Positions 16,603 to 25,081 are shown, numbered from the stretch's first letter. The stretch is 64,000 bases of DNA from GCA-002708315 sp963676635 (GCA_963676635.1 OY781105.1:1860001-1924000); one strand, 5' to 3'. Numbers and translations: made by a program. Notes: generated by a model not told the origin, from the sequence alone.

Positions 16603-17508
16603 ATGAAAAAGTTAACTAACTTACTACTTACAACCCTTGTAATTCTTTCATTTACTGCAGGGGCTATTGCTCAGGGCGACATTATCTCAGCCGCTGAATT
16701 CATGAAAATGTATAAATCCGACAAGAATATGATCGTTGTTGATGCCAGCAAGGAATCAACATACACAAAGACGCATATTAAAGGAGCGGTAAACATTCCA
16801 CACAAAACCCTTTACAAAGATTCAGAAATCGAAGGTCTTATAGAAGAACCGGCAGTGCTTGCAAAGATTTTCGGATCAAAAGGAGTAAGTGAAACAAAAA
16901 CAATCGTTGTGTATGACGGCGGTTCACAAAAGTATTCTTCAAGAGTATATTTTATCCTTAAATATCTGGGAGCACCCAATGTAAAACTATTACATAAGGA
17001 TATGAACGACTGGAGGAAGTCACGTGTACCAATTACAAAAATGCCAAGCAAAACATCGTCTGTTACGTTCACACCAAATGTAAACAGCAATATTCTTGCA
17101 GATATGGCATATGTAAAGAGCGGAAAGGCTACTCTTGTTGATGCCAGATCTACAGAAGAATATGAAGGAACATCAGAAAAGAGTGTTGGGCATATACCAG
17201 GAGCCATTAACATTCATTACAAACAAGTAGTAACAACTACAGATGCTTTCAAAAACAAAGCAGAACTTGAGAAAGTTATAGCACAACATAACCTTACAGA
17301 TAGTAAGCCAGTTGTTATTTATTGTAACTCAGGCGTTGTAGCTACTGTAATCTATGTTGCATTAACAAACGTAATGGGATGGGATAATGTAAAAGTTTAT
17401 GATGGTGCCTACCATGAATGGGATGCCACCGGAAATAAATTTGAAAACAAAGCCGGAATTGTAACATCAAAGAAATCTAAAGCAAACTCCAGTGATGGAG
17501 GTTGTTAA
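16603..17508 (+). CDS. Periplasmic tandem rhodanese with C-terminal GGC tail, 301 aa
   Basis: The signal peptide ends AIAQG (about 24). Domain 1 (~27-145) resembles the inactive half of thiosulfate:cyanide sulfurtransferases, with YDGGSQKYSSR where the Cys loop would be. Domain 2 (~160-285) has the active loop Cys241-NSGVVAT. After a Lys/Ser-rich linker the chain ends NSSDGGC. The protein has just two cysteines, the catalytic one and the last residue (301). It follows the porin by 32 nt. I infer a soluble periplasmic sulfurtransferase that may load sulfur onto its own C-terminal Cys or exchange it with partners. Confidence 0.9.
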   Translation: MKKLTNLLLTTLVILSFTAGAIAQGDIISAAEFMKMYKSDKNMIVVDASKESTYTKTHIKGAVNIPHKTLYKDSEIEGLIEEPAVLAKIFGSKGVSETKTIVVYDGGSQKYSSRVYFILKYLGAPNVKLLHKDMNDWRKSRVPITKMPSKTSSVTFTPNVNSNILADMAYVKSGKATLVDARSTEEYEGTSEKSVGHIPGAINIHYKQVVTTTDAFKNKAELEKVIAQHNLTDSKPVVIYCNSGVVATVIYVALTNVMGWDNVKVYDGAYHEWDATGNKFENKAGIVTSKKSKANSSDGGC

Positions 17509-17513
17509 CAAAT

Positions 17514-17545
17514 ATTTAGTCCGGCATTAAACTGCCGGACTAAAT
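17514..17545 (+). terminator. Strong hairpin terminator after the GGC rhodanese
   Basis: A 13-bp perfect stem, ATTTAGTCCGGCA (17514-17526) with TGCCGGACTAAAT (17533-17545), has a 6-nt loop followed by CTTCTTT. It lies between the rhodanese and the small gene at 17585, which may be expressed by read-through or from its own promoter. Confidence 0.7.
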
Positions 17546-17584
17546 CTTCTTTAATAATGAAAAGCTATTTAAATAAATAAAAAA

Positions 17585-17854
17585 ATGAAAGTAACTCCTT
17601 TAACACAGAACAGTTTCTCAAATCTCACCAAGACAGAGAAAGTTGTTATGGTTATGAGCTCCGGGAATAAAATATTATCGAGAGAGACAAAAGACAATTT
17701 TGTTGAGTTATATTCACTATCCGGATTGCTAGTTGAAATCTGGTATACAATTAATAAGTCAACTATTACAAAAGTTAAAATAACTTCAGAAGACAAAGTA
17801 GTAAAACATTATTCGAATCTGAATGATTTAATAAGAAACGAAATCAAATCCTGA
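17585..17854 (+). CDS. Small conserved-looking cytosolic protein, 89 aa
   Basis: There is no signal peptide or membrane segment. The sequence alternates charged and hydrophobic residues, with a central segment around residues 40-60 (NFVELYSLSGLLVEIWYT) and a Lys-rich C-terminus. Its overall look, an alpha/beta domain of ~85 residues after a flexible N-terminus, matches small uncharacterised proteins of Bacteroidota, but I do not recognise a named family. It is flanked by two terminators, one before and one after. It is convergent with regulator 3. Confidence 0.65.
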   Translation: MKVTPLTQNSFSNLTKTEKVVMVMSSGNKILSRETKDNFVELYSLSGLLVEIWYTINKSTITKVKITSEDKVVKHYSNLNDLIRNEIKS

Positions 17855-17909
17855 CAAAGGACAAAAACGTTTCTCATATAATTGAAATATTTAAATTAGA
17901 AATACATTT

Positions 17910-17940
17910 AACTGTCTGAATACATCAGGCAGTTTTTTTT
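17910..17940. terminator. Intrinsic terminator between convergent genes
   Basis: AACTGTCTGA (17910-17919) pairs with TCAGGCAGTT (17925-17934), with one G-U pair, followed by eight T. It ends the small gene and overlaps the 3' end of regulator 3. Confidence 0.8.
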
Positions 17941-18616
17941 ACCCCTTTTCACTTATTTTGACGAGCAAATCGTAATTCAGTATTTCGAAATTCTTACCAT
18001 TTACTTTAATCGTACCAATCTCAGCAAGATCTTTCAAAGCACGTGTTACACTTTCACGAGTAGCACAAACCAATGCAGCAAGGTCAGTTCTTTTTAACGG
18101 CATTTTAAATGACCGACTTTTGGCGACCTCATTGGAAAAAAACAGAAGAGTATCAGCAAGTCTGCCATCAATTTGCTTTTGATGTACATTAACAAATCTA
18201 GTAAAATACGACAACTCATCCCTGCACATGTAAAGAATCAATTCATTAGCAAATCCTGAATTTTTCTCAATTAAGTGCTTAAATGATGTTATGTCAATAA
18301 AACACACATTAGATTTCTCAATTGTTGAAGCAGAATACTGATGAATTTTACTAGACAAAACAGTTTGCATGCCAATGTAACTTCCAGGTTGCAATATTTT
18401 AAGTATTTGATCTGTTCCTTTCACACCCTTTTTGTGAATTTTTGCCAATCCTTCTTTCAGGTATGCAATGTGAGAAGACAATGAACCTTCCTTTATAATA
18501 CTTTCATCAGGCCCCAGCTCAATCTCAGCACAGTTATTTTGCAGTAACACAACCTCATCGCGCTTTAACGCCTTTACTGCTTCCGACCTGATTTTACAAT
18601 TATCACAATTTAACAT
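17939..18616 (-). CDS. FNR/CRP-family transcriptional regulator 3, 225 aa
   Basis: The cNMP-binding-type barrel spans ~18-130 and the winged helix ~170-222, with LKRTDLAALVCATRESVTR. Near the N-terminus is a CDNC pair (Cys4, Cys7), different from the C-x8-C of regulators 1 and 2. A third Cys lies in the HTH region. It could therefore sense a different redox or metal signal. It is divergent from the region leading to the PsrABC-like operon. The minus-strand -7 element TAAATTTG at 18621-18628 lies so close to the ATG (18616) that the mRNA would be nearly leaderless. Confidence 0.88.
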   Translation of the reverse strand: MLNCDNCKIRSEAVKALKRDEVVLLQNNCAEIELGPDESIIKEGSLSSHIAYLKEGLAKIHKKGVKGTDQILKILQPGSYIGMQTVLSSKIHQYSASTIEKSNVCFIDITSFKHLIEKNSGFANELILYMCRDELSYFTRFVNVHQKQIDGRLADTLLFFSNEVAKSRSFKMPLKRTDLAALVCATRESVTRALKDLAEIGTIKVNGKNFEILNYDLLVKISEKG

Positions 18617-18620
18617 ATAA

Positions 18621-18628
18621 CAAATTTA
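18621..18628 (-). promoter_or_regulatory. -7 promoter element of regulator 3
   Basis: On the minus strand the element reads TAAATTTG (TAnnTTTG). A CAA (minus-strand TTG) at 18651-18653 lies at roughly the -33 distance. Transcription would start at or within a few nucleotides of the start codon. Confidence 0.4.
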
Positions 18629-18671
18629 CGACATTTAAAGAAATACTTCACAAGTTTGCATGTGACTTTTG

Positions 18672-18781
18672 TCTCTTTTTTATGAATCGTGTATCCTGTT
18701 TCTGTAATTTCTTTTTCCTGTTTTTGTGTATTATTTATCTCCTGCTATACAATTATTTATCACGCTCAAAAAGGTGAATTA
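18672..18781. repeat. Degenerate 22-bp periodic array (candidate array 4)
   Basis: TCCTGTTT recurs at 18694 and 18716, exactly 22 bp apart. TTATTTATC recurs at 18731 and 18753, also 22 bp apart. Related units fall in phase at 18672, 18738 and 18760. There is no palindromic core. It lies between regulator 3 and the small membrane protein. The CYTGT half unit is the same type seen beside the palindromes of the main arrays. Confidence 0.45.
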
Positions 18782-18867
18782 TATTGATCTTAATAATACA
18801 TTTGTTAATACAAAAAGATAGTTTTAAAAGAAACTTACACGTAACTGCAAATATAAAACATTTAGTC

Positions 18868-19083
18868 ATGAAAACTAGTTTAAAAATCTTCGTTAACTCA
18901 GCACTTGCGTTTGCTGCTATTGGTTTTGTAACCTACCTATTTATAATTATTACTGGTTTCTTCGGTTGCTGCACAGGCATCTCGACATTTATGTATCATA
19001 AGATTGTTTTAGCAATTGTTGCTGCCGGAGCAATTACATTTGGTATTTGCTTATATAGAAACTGTTATAAAAGTTTTAAATAA
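18868..19083 (+). CDS. Small two-helix membrane protein, 71 aa
   Basis: I take the ATG at 18868 (MKTSLKIFVNSALAF) rather than an upstream ATG at 18784, because the extra 28 residues look non-coding. There are two hydrophobic helices (about 8-32 and 44-62) separated by a short polar turn. A Gly-Cys-Cys-Thr-Gly motif lies near the end of helix 1, and two further Cys lie near the C-terminus. It stands alone before a clear terminator, upstream of the molybdoenzyme operon. Function unknown; its cysteines and location hint at a role in the sulfur system. Confidence 0.6.
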   Translation: MKTSLKIFVNSALAFAAIGFVTYLFIIITGFFGCCTGISTFMYHKIVLAIVAAGAITFGICLYRNCYKSFK

Positions 19084-19221
19084 TAAAGAAAGAATAGTGT
19101 TGCATTTTATCACATTGATTGATTTAATGTGGAAAATGTAATCAAAGACCTATTATTATAGAATATAAAATATACATTTTTAAGTATTCTTAATAAAATT
19201 CTTCATTTTTAAGAAATAGTA

Positions 19222-19252
19222 AAGCGGATTTTGCATTAAATTCGCTTTTTTT
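19222..19252 (+). terminator. Intrinsic terminator
   Basis: AAGCGGATTT (19222-19231) pairs with AAATTCGCTT (19238-19247), with one mismatch, followed by a T-run. It ends the transcript of the small membrane protein. Confidence 0.75.
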
Positions 19253-19382
19253 ATTTTACATAAAACCTCTCATATACTACTGATTTTAAAGCTTTAACAA
19301 CAACAAAGGCAATTCTCATATGTAATTTATTTTGATTTTAAATAAGGATTGTAAAGTGTTGTTTTTCATTGGTTTAAATTTA

Positions 19383-19398
19383 TGTGATTTATCGCACA
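19383..19398. promoter_or_regulatory. CRP-type palindrome upstream of the PsrABC-like operon
   Basis: TGTGA-TTTATC-GCACA matches the classical CRP symmetry TGTGA-N6-TCACA at nine of ten half-site positions. It lies ~110 bp before the -7 element and directly next to in-phase CYTGT units (19399-19448). It is a plausible site for one of the three CRP/FNR-like regulators. Confidence 0.5.
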
Positions 19399-19464
19399 TC
19401 CTGTTGTGACATATGTATCTTCTTGATTTTCTGCCTTTATCAACTTGTGTTGTTGATATTTATT
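19399..19464. repeat. Three in-phase 22-bp units (candidate array 5)
   Basis: TCCTGT at 19399, TCTTGA at 19421 and ACTTGT at 19443 are spaced exactly 22 bp, as in the half-unit parts of the large arrays. Only three copies are present, in AT-rich DNA, so chance is possible. It is located in the 483-bp gap before the molybdoenzyme gene; the rest of that gap holds the terminator, the CRP-type site and the promoter. Confidence 0.35.
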
Positions 19465-19501
19465 CACAATAAGAATGTTAGAATTTTACATTTTAACTAC
19501 C

Positions 19502-19509
19502 TATCTTTG
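19502..19509 (+). promoter_or_regulatory. -7 promoter element of the molybdoenzyme operon
   Basis: TATCTTTG matches TAnnTTTG and lies 57 nt before the ATG at 19567. No clear TTG is present at the -33 distance, which fits a promoter that needs an activator. Confidence 0.5.
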
Positions 19510-19566
19510 CATGTAATATATATACATAATAATATATGTAGATAAAATAGCAATACAACACTAAAG

Positions 19567-21813
19567 ATGAAAACAAGAAGGGATTTCATTAAAATTTCAG
19601 CCGCAGGTGCCGGAGCAACAGCAATTGGATTAAATGCTGTAAGCTGGGGCCTCGGTAAAGAAGCATTTGGTTCTGTTGCAGATCAGCCAACCAGCGAAGA
19701 AGAAATGAAAGCATATGCAACATATTGTGAAGTATGTTTCTGGAAATGTGCCGGTTGGACTTATGTTGATAATAACAACAACATCCGTAAAATCATTGGT
19801 AATAAAAATGATCCTCACTGTAATGGACGACTATGTCCAAGAGGTACAGGTGGCGTTGGTATGTACACAGACAATGACAGACTTAAAACCCCATTAATCA
19901 GAGAAACTGTTAATGGGGAACAAGGTTTTAGAAAAGCCTCCTGGAATGAAGCTCTGGACCTCATTGCCTCTAAAATGTCTGAGGTAAAAGAAAAATACGG
20001 ACCTGAATCATTCGGATTGTTTAACCATGGAGCTCCAGGAGCCCATTTCAAGCACCTTATGCATGCTTATGGCAGCGAAAATGAAGGCGAGCCCGCATGG
20101 GCTCAATGCCGTGGACCAAGAGAAGTTGGCTTTTCTGCTACTTTTGGCAGTTGGATTGGCTCTCCTGAACCTACAGATATTCGGGATACAAATTGTCTGG
20201 TGCTTATTGGTTCACACATTGGTGAAAATATGCATAATGGTCAGGTGCAGGAATTGTCTCAAGCCATAGACCGTGGAGCTACAATCATTACAGTCGACCC
20301 AAGACTCAGCACTGTTGCCAGCAAATCAAACTACTGGTTGCCTATTAAACCAGCTACCGATCTTGCTCTTTTGCTAGCCTGGATACACGTACTCATTTAT
20401 GAAGATATATATGATAAGGAGTATGTTGAAAAATATGCCATGGGATTTGATCAACTCAAAGATCATGTTAAATATATGACACCAGAATGGGCTTATGGCA
20501 TCACTACTATTGAACCAGCTGTTATAAGAAAAACAGCAAGAGAGATGGCAAGCGCCTCCCCTTCTGTTATTGTACATCCCGGACGTCACGTAGTATGGTA
20601 TGGCGATGACAGTCAGAGGGAAAGAGCAATCGCAATTCTCAATGCTTTACTAGGATCATGGGGAAGAAGAGGTGGTTTCTATTTTAAGGAGAGTTTACCT
20701 ATTCCTAAATATCCACACCCAAAATATCCACATGCTCACTGGACATGGAAAGATAACCTTGATGGCAAGTATCCATTGTCAGCAATGGGTATAACTACTG
20801 AGTTGCTAAAGGCTTCTATACCTGAATATAACTACAAGCATCAGCTAAAAGCATGGATTGTTGCCGGCACTAACCTGCCTCTAACAATTCCTGACAAAGA
20901 GTTATTTGAAACAGCTGCACAATCTGTTGATTTTATCGCCGTTGTTGACACAATGCCAATGGACATAACAGGTTATGCAGATGTAGTCCTTCCTGAATGT
21001 ACTTATCTTGAAAGATATGATACTCTCAGGTCTGCGCCACACCGCGTGCCGAACATCGCCTTAAGAATGCCTGCTGTTGAGCCAAGATTTGATTCAAAAC
21101 CATCATGGTGGATTGCAAAACAGCTGGGTGAAAGACTTGGTCTTGGCGATTATTTCGACTATGACGATTACAGCGAGGTACTCGACTGGCAGCTCAAGAA
21201 GCTGGGATCATCATTAGCGGAGATGGAAAAAGTTGGAGTTAAAACCTTTGACAGAAAATCAGGTGCTCTGTATCTGTCCGAAGGTGAAGATTATGAGTTC
21301 GCTACTAATTCAGGTAAGATTGAACTTTATGCTACTGAATTTGAAGATCATGGTTTTGACCCGATGCCAAAGTACACCAAACACCCTGAACCGGAGGAGG
21401 GCTTCTACAGACTTATATACGGCAGAGCGCCAATGCATACTTTCTCACGCACATCTAACAATTACAACTTGTATGATCTTATGAATGAGAATTCAGTATG
21501 GGTAAATCCAAAAGTTGCTGAATTGTGGGATCTTAAAAAAGACCAGAAAGTATGGCTGCAAAACCAGGATGGTGTTGTATCAACATTCCCTATTAAAGTA
21601 AGAATAACAGAACGCATTCGCTGGGATTCTGTATATATGGTTCATGGCTTTGGCCATAAAGAAAAAAGATTAACAAGAACCTATGGCCGTGGTGCAAGCG
21701 ACACCCAGCTTATTACCAACGTAATGACTGACCCTATGATGGGTGGAACAGGAATGCGTGGCAACTTTATTACTTTTATTACTAATGATCCATGGAAGGA
21801 GGATGAGGTATGA
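19567..21813 (+). CDS. Molybdopterin oxidoreductase catalytic subunit, polysulfide/thiosulfate reductase type (PsrA/PhsA-like), 748 aa
   Basis: The Tat signal is MKTRRDFIK. The [4Fe-4S] site uses Cys54, Cys57, Cys61 and Cys90 (ending CPRG), as in DMSO-reductase-family enzymes. Cys181 in AQCRGPREVG is the likely molybdenum ligand, since a Cys ligand is typical of the PsrA/PhsA branch. The dinucleotide-binding C-terminal domain follows (about 600-748). The length agrees with PsrA (~760). The ATGA overlap with the ferredoxin gene and the following NrfD gene complete an ABC set facing the periplasm. The substrate could be polysulfide, thiosulfate or tetrathionate. The rhodanese and YeeE neighbours favour a sulfane-sulfur compound, but arsenic or selenium oxyanions cannot be excluded from sequence alone. 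Confidence 0.88.
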   Translation: MKTRRDFIKISAAGAGATAIGLNAVSWGLGKEAFGSVADQPTSEEEMKAYATYCEVCFWKCAGWTYVDNNNNIRKIIGNKNDPHCNGRLCPRGTGGVGMYTDNDRLKTPLIRETVNGEQGFRKASWNEALDLIASKMSEVKEKYGPESFGLFNHGAPGAHFKHLMHAYGSENEGEPAWAQCRGPREVGFSATFGSWIGSPEPTDIRDTNCLVLIGSHIGENMHNGQVQELSQAIDRGATIITVDPRLSTVASKSNYWLPIKPATDLALLLAWIHVLIYEDIYDKEYVEKYAMGFDQLKDHVKYMTPEWAYGITTIEPAVIRKTAREMASASPSVIVHPGRHVVWYGDDSQRERAIAILNALLGSWGRRGGFYFKESLPIPKYPHPKYPHAHWTWKDNLDGKYPLSAMGITTELLKASIPEYNYKHQLKAWIVAGTNLPLTIPDKELFETAAQSVDFIAVVDTMPMDITGYADVVLPECTYLERYDTLRSAPHRVPNIALRMPAVEPRFDSKPSWWIAKQLGERLGLGDYFDYDDYSEVLDWQLKKLGSSLAEMEKVGVKTFDRKSGALYLSEGEDYEFATNSGKIELYATEFEDHGFDPMPKYTKHPEPEEGFYRLIYGRAPMHTFSRTSNNYNLYDLMNENSVWVNPKVAELWDLKKDQKVWLQNQDGVVSTFPIKVRITERIRWDSVYMVHGFGHKEKRLTRTYGRGASDTQLITNVMTDPMMGGTGMRGNFITFITNDPWKEDEV

Positions 21814-22343
21814 GATATGCAATGGCTATTGACACAAAGAAATGTGTCGGATGCAGCGACTGCGTAGTCGCATGTCAGACTGAGAATAATGTACCACATG
21901 GTTACTGCCGCGACTGGATTGTAGAGAGCGTGGGAGGAACATATCCAAATGTGGAAATTGAATTAAGATCTGAAAGATGTAATCACTGTGACAACTCACC
22001 TTGTGTAAGATGCTGCCCAACCGGCGCAAGTCATATTGTTGAAGGCGGTATTGTAATGGTTACACATAAAGAATGTATTGGTTGTGGAGCATGTATTCAA
22101 GCATGTCCTTACGATGCAAGATACTCACATCCTGATGGCTATGTTGATAAATGCACATTCTGTCAACATCGTGTTGAAAAAGGTTTGAATCCGGCTTGTG
22201 TAGACGTTTGTCCTACTTCATGCCTGCATTTTGGCGACCTTGATGATCCTTATAGTGATGTTTCATTGGCTCTCAAAGACAGAACATACAAAGTTCTTGC
22301 TCCTGAAGCAGGTACAAAACCACAATTATTTTTCTTAAAATAG
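21810..22343 (+). CDS. Four-cluster ferredoxin subunit (PsrB/PhsB-like), 177 aa
   Basis: There are four cysteine clusters: CVGCSDCVVAC, CNHCDNSPCVRCCP, CIGCGACIQACP, and a last cluster made of CTFC with CVDVCPTSC. Together they bind four [4Fe-4S] centres. This is the electron-transfer subunit that links the quinol-oxidising NrfD subunit to the molybdoenzyme. There is no signal peptide, as expected for a partner carried by the Tat signal of the catalytic subunit. The start overlaps the upstream stop (ATGA), indicating translational coupling. Confidence 0.92.
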   Translation: MRYAMAIDTKKCVGCSDCVVACQTENNVPHGYCRDWIVESVGGTYPNVEIELRSERCNHCDNSPCVRCCPTGASHIVEGGIVMVTHKECIGCGACIQACPYDARYSHPDGYVDKCTFCQHRVEKGLNPACVDVCPTSCLHFGDLDDPYSDVSLALKDRTYKVLAPEAGTKPQLFFLK

Positions 22344-22357
22344 ATAAATGAATAGAC

Positions 22358-23299
22358 ATGAAAGAAGAACTTTTTGTTAGTGGACGTAATATTCCTTTTA
22401 TTGACCCACACCTTAATATATGGCACTGGGAGATTCCCCTTTATCTGTATCTTGGTGGTATATCAGCAGGTATTATGTTTTTTGCCGGTCTTTTCACAAT
22501 TATCGGTAAAGAAAAAGAAATGGAAACAACAGTTAAATGGAGTACATTCTTAGTACCTATTGCATTGGTATTAGGACTTTTTGCTCTGTTTCTGGATCTA
22601 AAACACCAGATGTTTTTCTGGAGACTGTACATGACTGTAAGAATGGAGTCACCTATGTCATGGGGTGCGTGGACTCTAATGTTCATCACACCTATTTCTA
22701 TGATATGGGCTGCTTCATATATTAAAGAACTTATCCCTAATTGGAACTGGAGGTTAAAAATTCTGGATGACTTTGAGAAACTGGTTATAAAATCCCGAAA
22801 GCCCATAGCCTGGGCAATGATGGCTCTGGCTGTTGTTCTTGGAGTATATACTGGTATCTTGTTATCAGCCTTCAATGCACGGCCGTTATGGAACACCAGT
22901 ATATTAGGCCCTCTGTTTATGGTTTCAGGGTTTTCAACAGGACTGGCAGCTATAATATGGATGTCAAAGAGTAAGTTTGAAAGGTCAGTTTTAACAAAAA
23001 TTGACCTTGCTCTTATTGCAGTTGAAGTGTTCCTTATAATTCATTTATTTATGGGATTCCTGGCAGGATCAGCTGTTCATATTGAAGCAGCCGAATTATT
23101 TCTGGGAGGACAATTCACAACTTCATTCTGGGGATTTGTAGTAATATTAGGGCTCATTCTTCCAGCTGTACTCGAAATCCTTGAATTAAGAGGACTACAT
23201 ATTCCTGTATGGATACCATCGGCAATGATACTTATTGGAGGTTTAATATTCCGGTTCATTATGGTGGAAGCAGGTCAGATAACAAGATATTTATATTAA
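22358..23299 (+). CDS. NrfD/PsrC-type membrane subunit, 313 aa
   Basis: The protein has eight or nine hydrophobic helices. The N-terminal WHWEIPLYLYLGGISAGIMF segment is diagnostic of the NrfD/PsrC family, which binds menaquinol and needs no haem. It anchors the A and B subunits to the membrane and feeds them electrons from the quinol pool. It lies 14 nt after the ferredoxin gene in the same operon. Confidence 0.9.
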   Translation: MKEELFVSGRNIPFIDPHLNIWHWEIPLYLYLGGISAGIMFFAGLFTIIGKEKEMETTVKWSTFLVPIALVLGLFALFLDLKHQMFFWRLYMTVRMESPMSWGAWTLMFITPISMIWAASYIKELIPNWNWRLKILDDFEKLVIKSRKPIAWAMMALAVVLGVYTGILLSAFNARPLWNTSILGPLFMVSGFSTGLAAIIWMSKSKFERSVLTKIDLALIAVEVFLIIHLFMGFLAGSAVHIEAAELFLGGQFTTSFWGFVVILGLILPAVLEILELRGLHIPVWIPSAMILIGGLIFRFIMVEAGQITRYLY

Positions 23300-23316
23300 G
23301 ATAAATCTGTATTACA

Positions 23317-23853
23317 ATGGATTCTACAAATAATAGTATTAACCAATCAAAACGTATCAATCCCTATCTGGGAGGCGTACTTCTCGGACTAGTTTTGCTT
23401 GCAACGTTTTATATTACAGGAAGAGGTCTTGGTGCCAGTGGTGCTGTTAAAAGTGCTGTTGTTACAACTGTTGATGAAATAGCCCCGGCACATGCTGAAT
23501 CAAGTTCTTTCTATAGCAAGTTTATCTCCGACGACCATTCACCAATGAATAACTGGCTTGTGTTTGAGTCTCTTGGAATATTTCTTGGAGGCATACTCTC
23601 TGGTGCTATCTTTGGCAGAATGAAGAAACTCCGTGTTGAGCATTCACCAAAAATAACCAGTAAAACAAGATTGATTATTGCAGGAATTGGTGGAATATTC
23701 TTTGGCTTTGGAAGTCAGCTGGGACGTGGTTGCTCTAGTGGAGCCGCCCTCAGTGGCACAGCATCCCTCTCTTTTGGCGGACTGCTGGTTATGTTAGTAA
23801 TGTTTGGCACTGGCTATGCTGTTGCCTGGTTTTTCAAAAAATTATGGATTTAA
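23317..23853 (+). CDS. YeeE/YedE-family sulfur transporter, N-terminal half (TsuA-like), 178 aa
   Basis: A few membrane helices contain the family motif around GRGCSSGAALSG (about 130-141), whose Cys belongs to the thiosulfate-guiding cysteines of YeeE/TsuA. In single-chain TsuA two such halves are fused (~350 aa); here they are separate genes overlapping by 10 nt. A ~40-residue periplasmic segment (about 45-75) is inserted after helix 1. I infer import of thiosulfate or a related sulfur species, or delivery of sulfur between the periplasmic rhodaneses and the cytoplasm. Confidence 0.85.
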   Translation: MDSTNNSINQSKRINPYLGGVLLGLVLLATFYITGRGLGASGAVKSAVVTTVDEIAPAHAESSSFYSKFISDDHSPMNNWLVFESLGIFLGGILSGAIFGRMKKLRVEHSPKITSKTRLIIAGIGGIFFGFGSQLGRGCSSGAALSGTASLSFGGLLVMLVMFGTGYAVAWFFKKLWI

Positions 23854-24470
23854 ACTTTAATATTATGGGACCACTAATTCCTTTCGGTATAATACCTGCA
23901 GGCTGGGACTTCCTTATAGCGCTGATAATTGGTATCGCATTTGGTTTTGTTCTCGAATCATCAGGATTCTCATCATCACGAAACATTGCAGGTGTATTCT
24001 ATGGTTATAACTTTACAGTTCTCAGAGTTTTTTTTACAGCTGCACTGGTTGCTATGATCGGGTTGCAATATTTTGACTACCTTGGATGGATTGACCTTGA
24101 TGTAATCTATGTTCTGCCAACTTATGTTATGCCTATGATTGTTGGGTCAATTTTAATGGGCTTCGGATTTATAATGGGTGGATTTTGCCCGGGCACTAGT
24201 TATACTGCCATCGCAATTGGAAAACTCGATGCCCTCGTGTTTGCTATTGGATTATTCATTGGAATATTTCTTTTCTCAGAATTATTTCCTCTTATTGAAG
24301 ATTTCTATTATAGTGATAACCTTGGTAGTATTCAAATTGGTGAAGTACTGGGTATATCTAATGAACTATTTACTTTTCTGTTTGTCATAATTGCTGTTAT
24401 CGCGTTTTATGTAACATTCCTGATTGAGAAAAAAGTTAGGAAAAACATCACAGAATATAAATTTGACTAG
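23844..24470 (+). CDS. YeeE/YedE-family sulfur transporter, C-terminal half, 208 aa
   Basis: It starts within the end of the preceding half (10-nt overlap in a different frame). Typical motifs are GFVLESSGFSSSRNIAG near residue 35 and GGFCPGTSYTA near 112, which carries the second conserved Cys. About six membrane helices. It probably forms a heterodimer with the N-terminal half. It is followed 2 nt later by the first membrane-anchored GGC protein, so carrier and channel are made together. Confidence 0.87.
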   Translation: MDLNFNIMGPLIPFGIIPAGWDFLIALIIGIAFGFVLESSGFSSSRNIAGVFYGYNFTVLRVFFTAALVAMIGLQYFDYLGWIDLDVIYVLPTYVMPMIVGSILMGFGFIMGGFCPGTSYTAIAIGKLDALVFAIGLFIGIFLFSELFPLIEDFYYSDNLGSIQIGEVLGISNELFTFLFVIIAVIAFYVTFLIEKKVRKNITEYKFD

Positions 24471-24472
24471 TT

Positions 24473-25081
24473 ATGAATAAGAATTATATACTACTTGCAG
24501 TATTGCTGCTGGTTCTTGCCGGTGGTTTGTTGCTCATTCCTGAGAAAAATAACCACCCGCAGTTAAGCCCTGAAGATCTGATGTGGGATGTTGTTCAGCC
24601 TTCAAAGTTTGTTAACACAGATCAGGTAGCGAAAATGATTATTGAGAAGGATCCTCTATTGCAGATAATAGATGTGAGACCTGATTATGATTATGCAGAA
24701 TTTACTCTGCCGGGAGCTATTAACATTCCTCTCGACAGTATAGCAACGCCTCTTGCAGATCAGATACTAAATACTGAAGATCTTAACATGGTTTTTATCT
24801 CCGATGATGATATCAAAGCCGATCAGGCTTGGGTTTTAGCTAAAAGAATGGGGCATAATAATATATATGTGATGAAAGGTGGCCTGAATAACTGGATGAG
24901 TACTATTATTAATCCCGAACCCCCTTCACAGTCAGCTCCTGTTACTGAAACAGAACTTTATGAATTTAGAAAAGGTGCCAGTATGTATTTTACTGGTGCT
25001 GAGATAACCATTAGTGAACCAAAACAAGGTGTTGAAATTACACGCCGTAAAAAAAGTACTGCAGTAGAAGGTGGTTGTTAA
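24473..25081 (+). CDS. Membrane-anchored inactive rhodanese-fold protein with GGC tail, 202 aa
   Basis: One N-terminal helix (5-22) anchors a periplasmic rhodanese fold (~48-145: IIDVRPDYDYAEF, GAINIPLDSI, KGGLNNW). At the position of the nucleophile the sequence is FIS110-DDDIK, so catalytic Cys is absent. The whole protein contains a single cysteine, the last residue (Cys202), after TRRKKSTAVEGG. A normal rhodanese reaction is therefore impossible. I infer that the fold now serves for docking or binding and that the terminal Cys is the working thiol, next to the YeeE-type transporter encoded just upstream. Confidence 0.88.
   Translation: MNKNYILLAVLLLVLAGGLLLIPEKNNHPQLSPEDLMWDVVQPSKFVNTDQVAKMIIEKDPLLQIIDVRPDYDYAEFTLPGAINIPLDSIATPLADQILNTEDLNMVFISDDDIKADQAWVLAKRMGHNNIYVMKGGLNNWMSTIINPEPPSQSAPVTETELYEFRKGASMYFTGAEITISEPKQGVEITRRKKSTAVEGGC

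Noticed and set aside
16812..17213. 133-codon minus-strand ORF opposite the tandem rhodanese
   Set aside because: Shadow frame of a gene with clear rhodanese motifs.
22441..22896. 151-codon minus-strand ORF opposite the NrfD-like gene
   Set aside because: Shadow of a transmembrane gene; no independent start context or domain.
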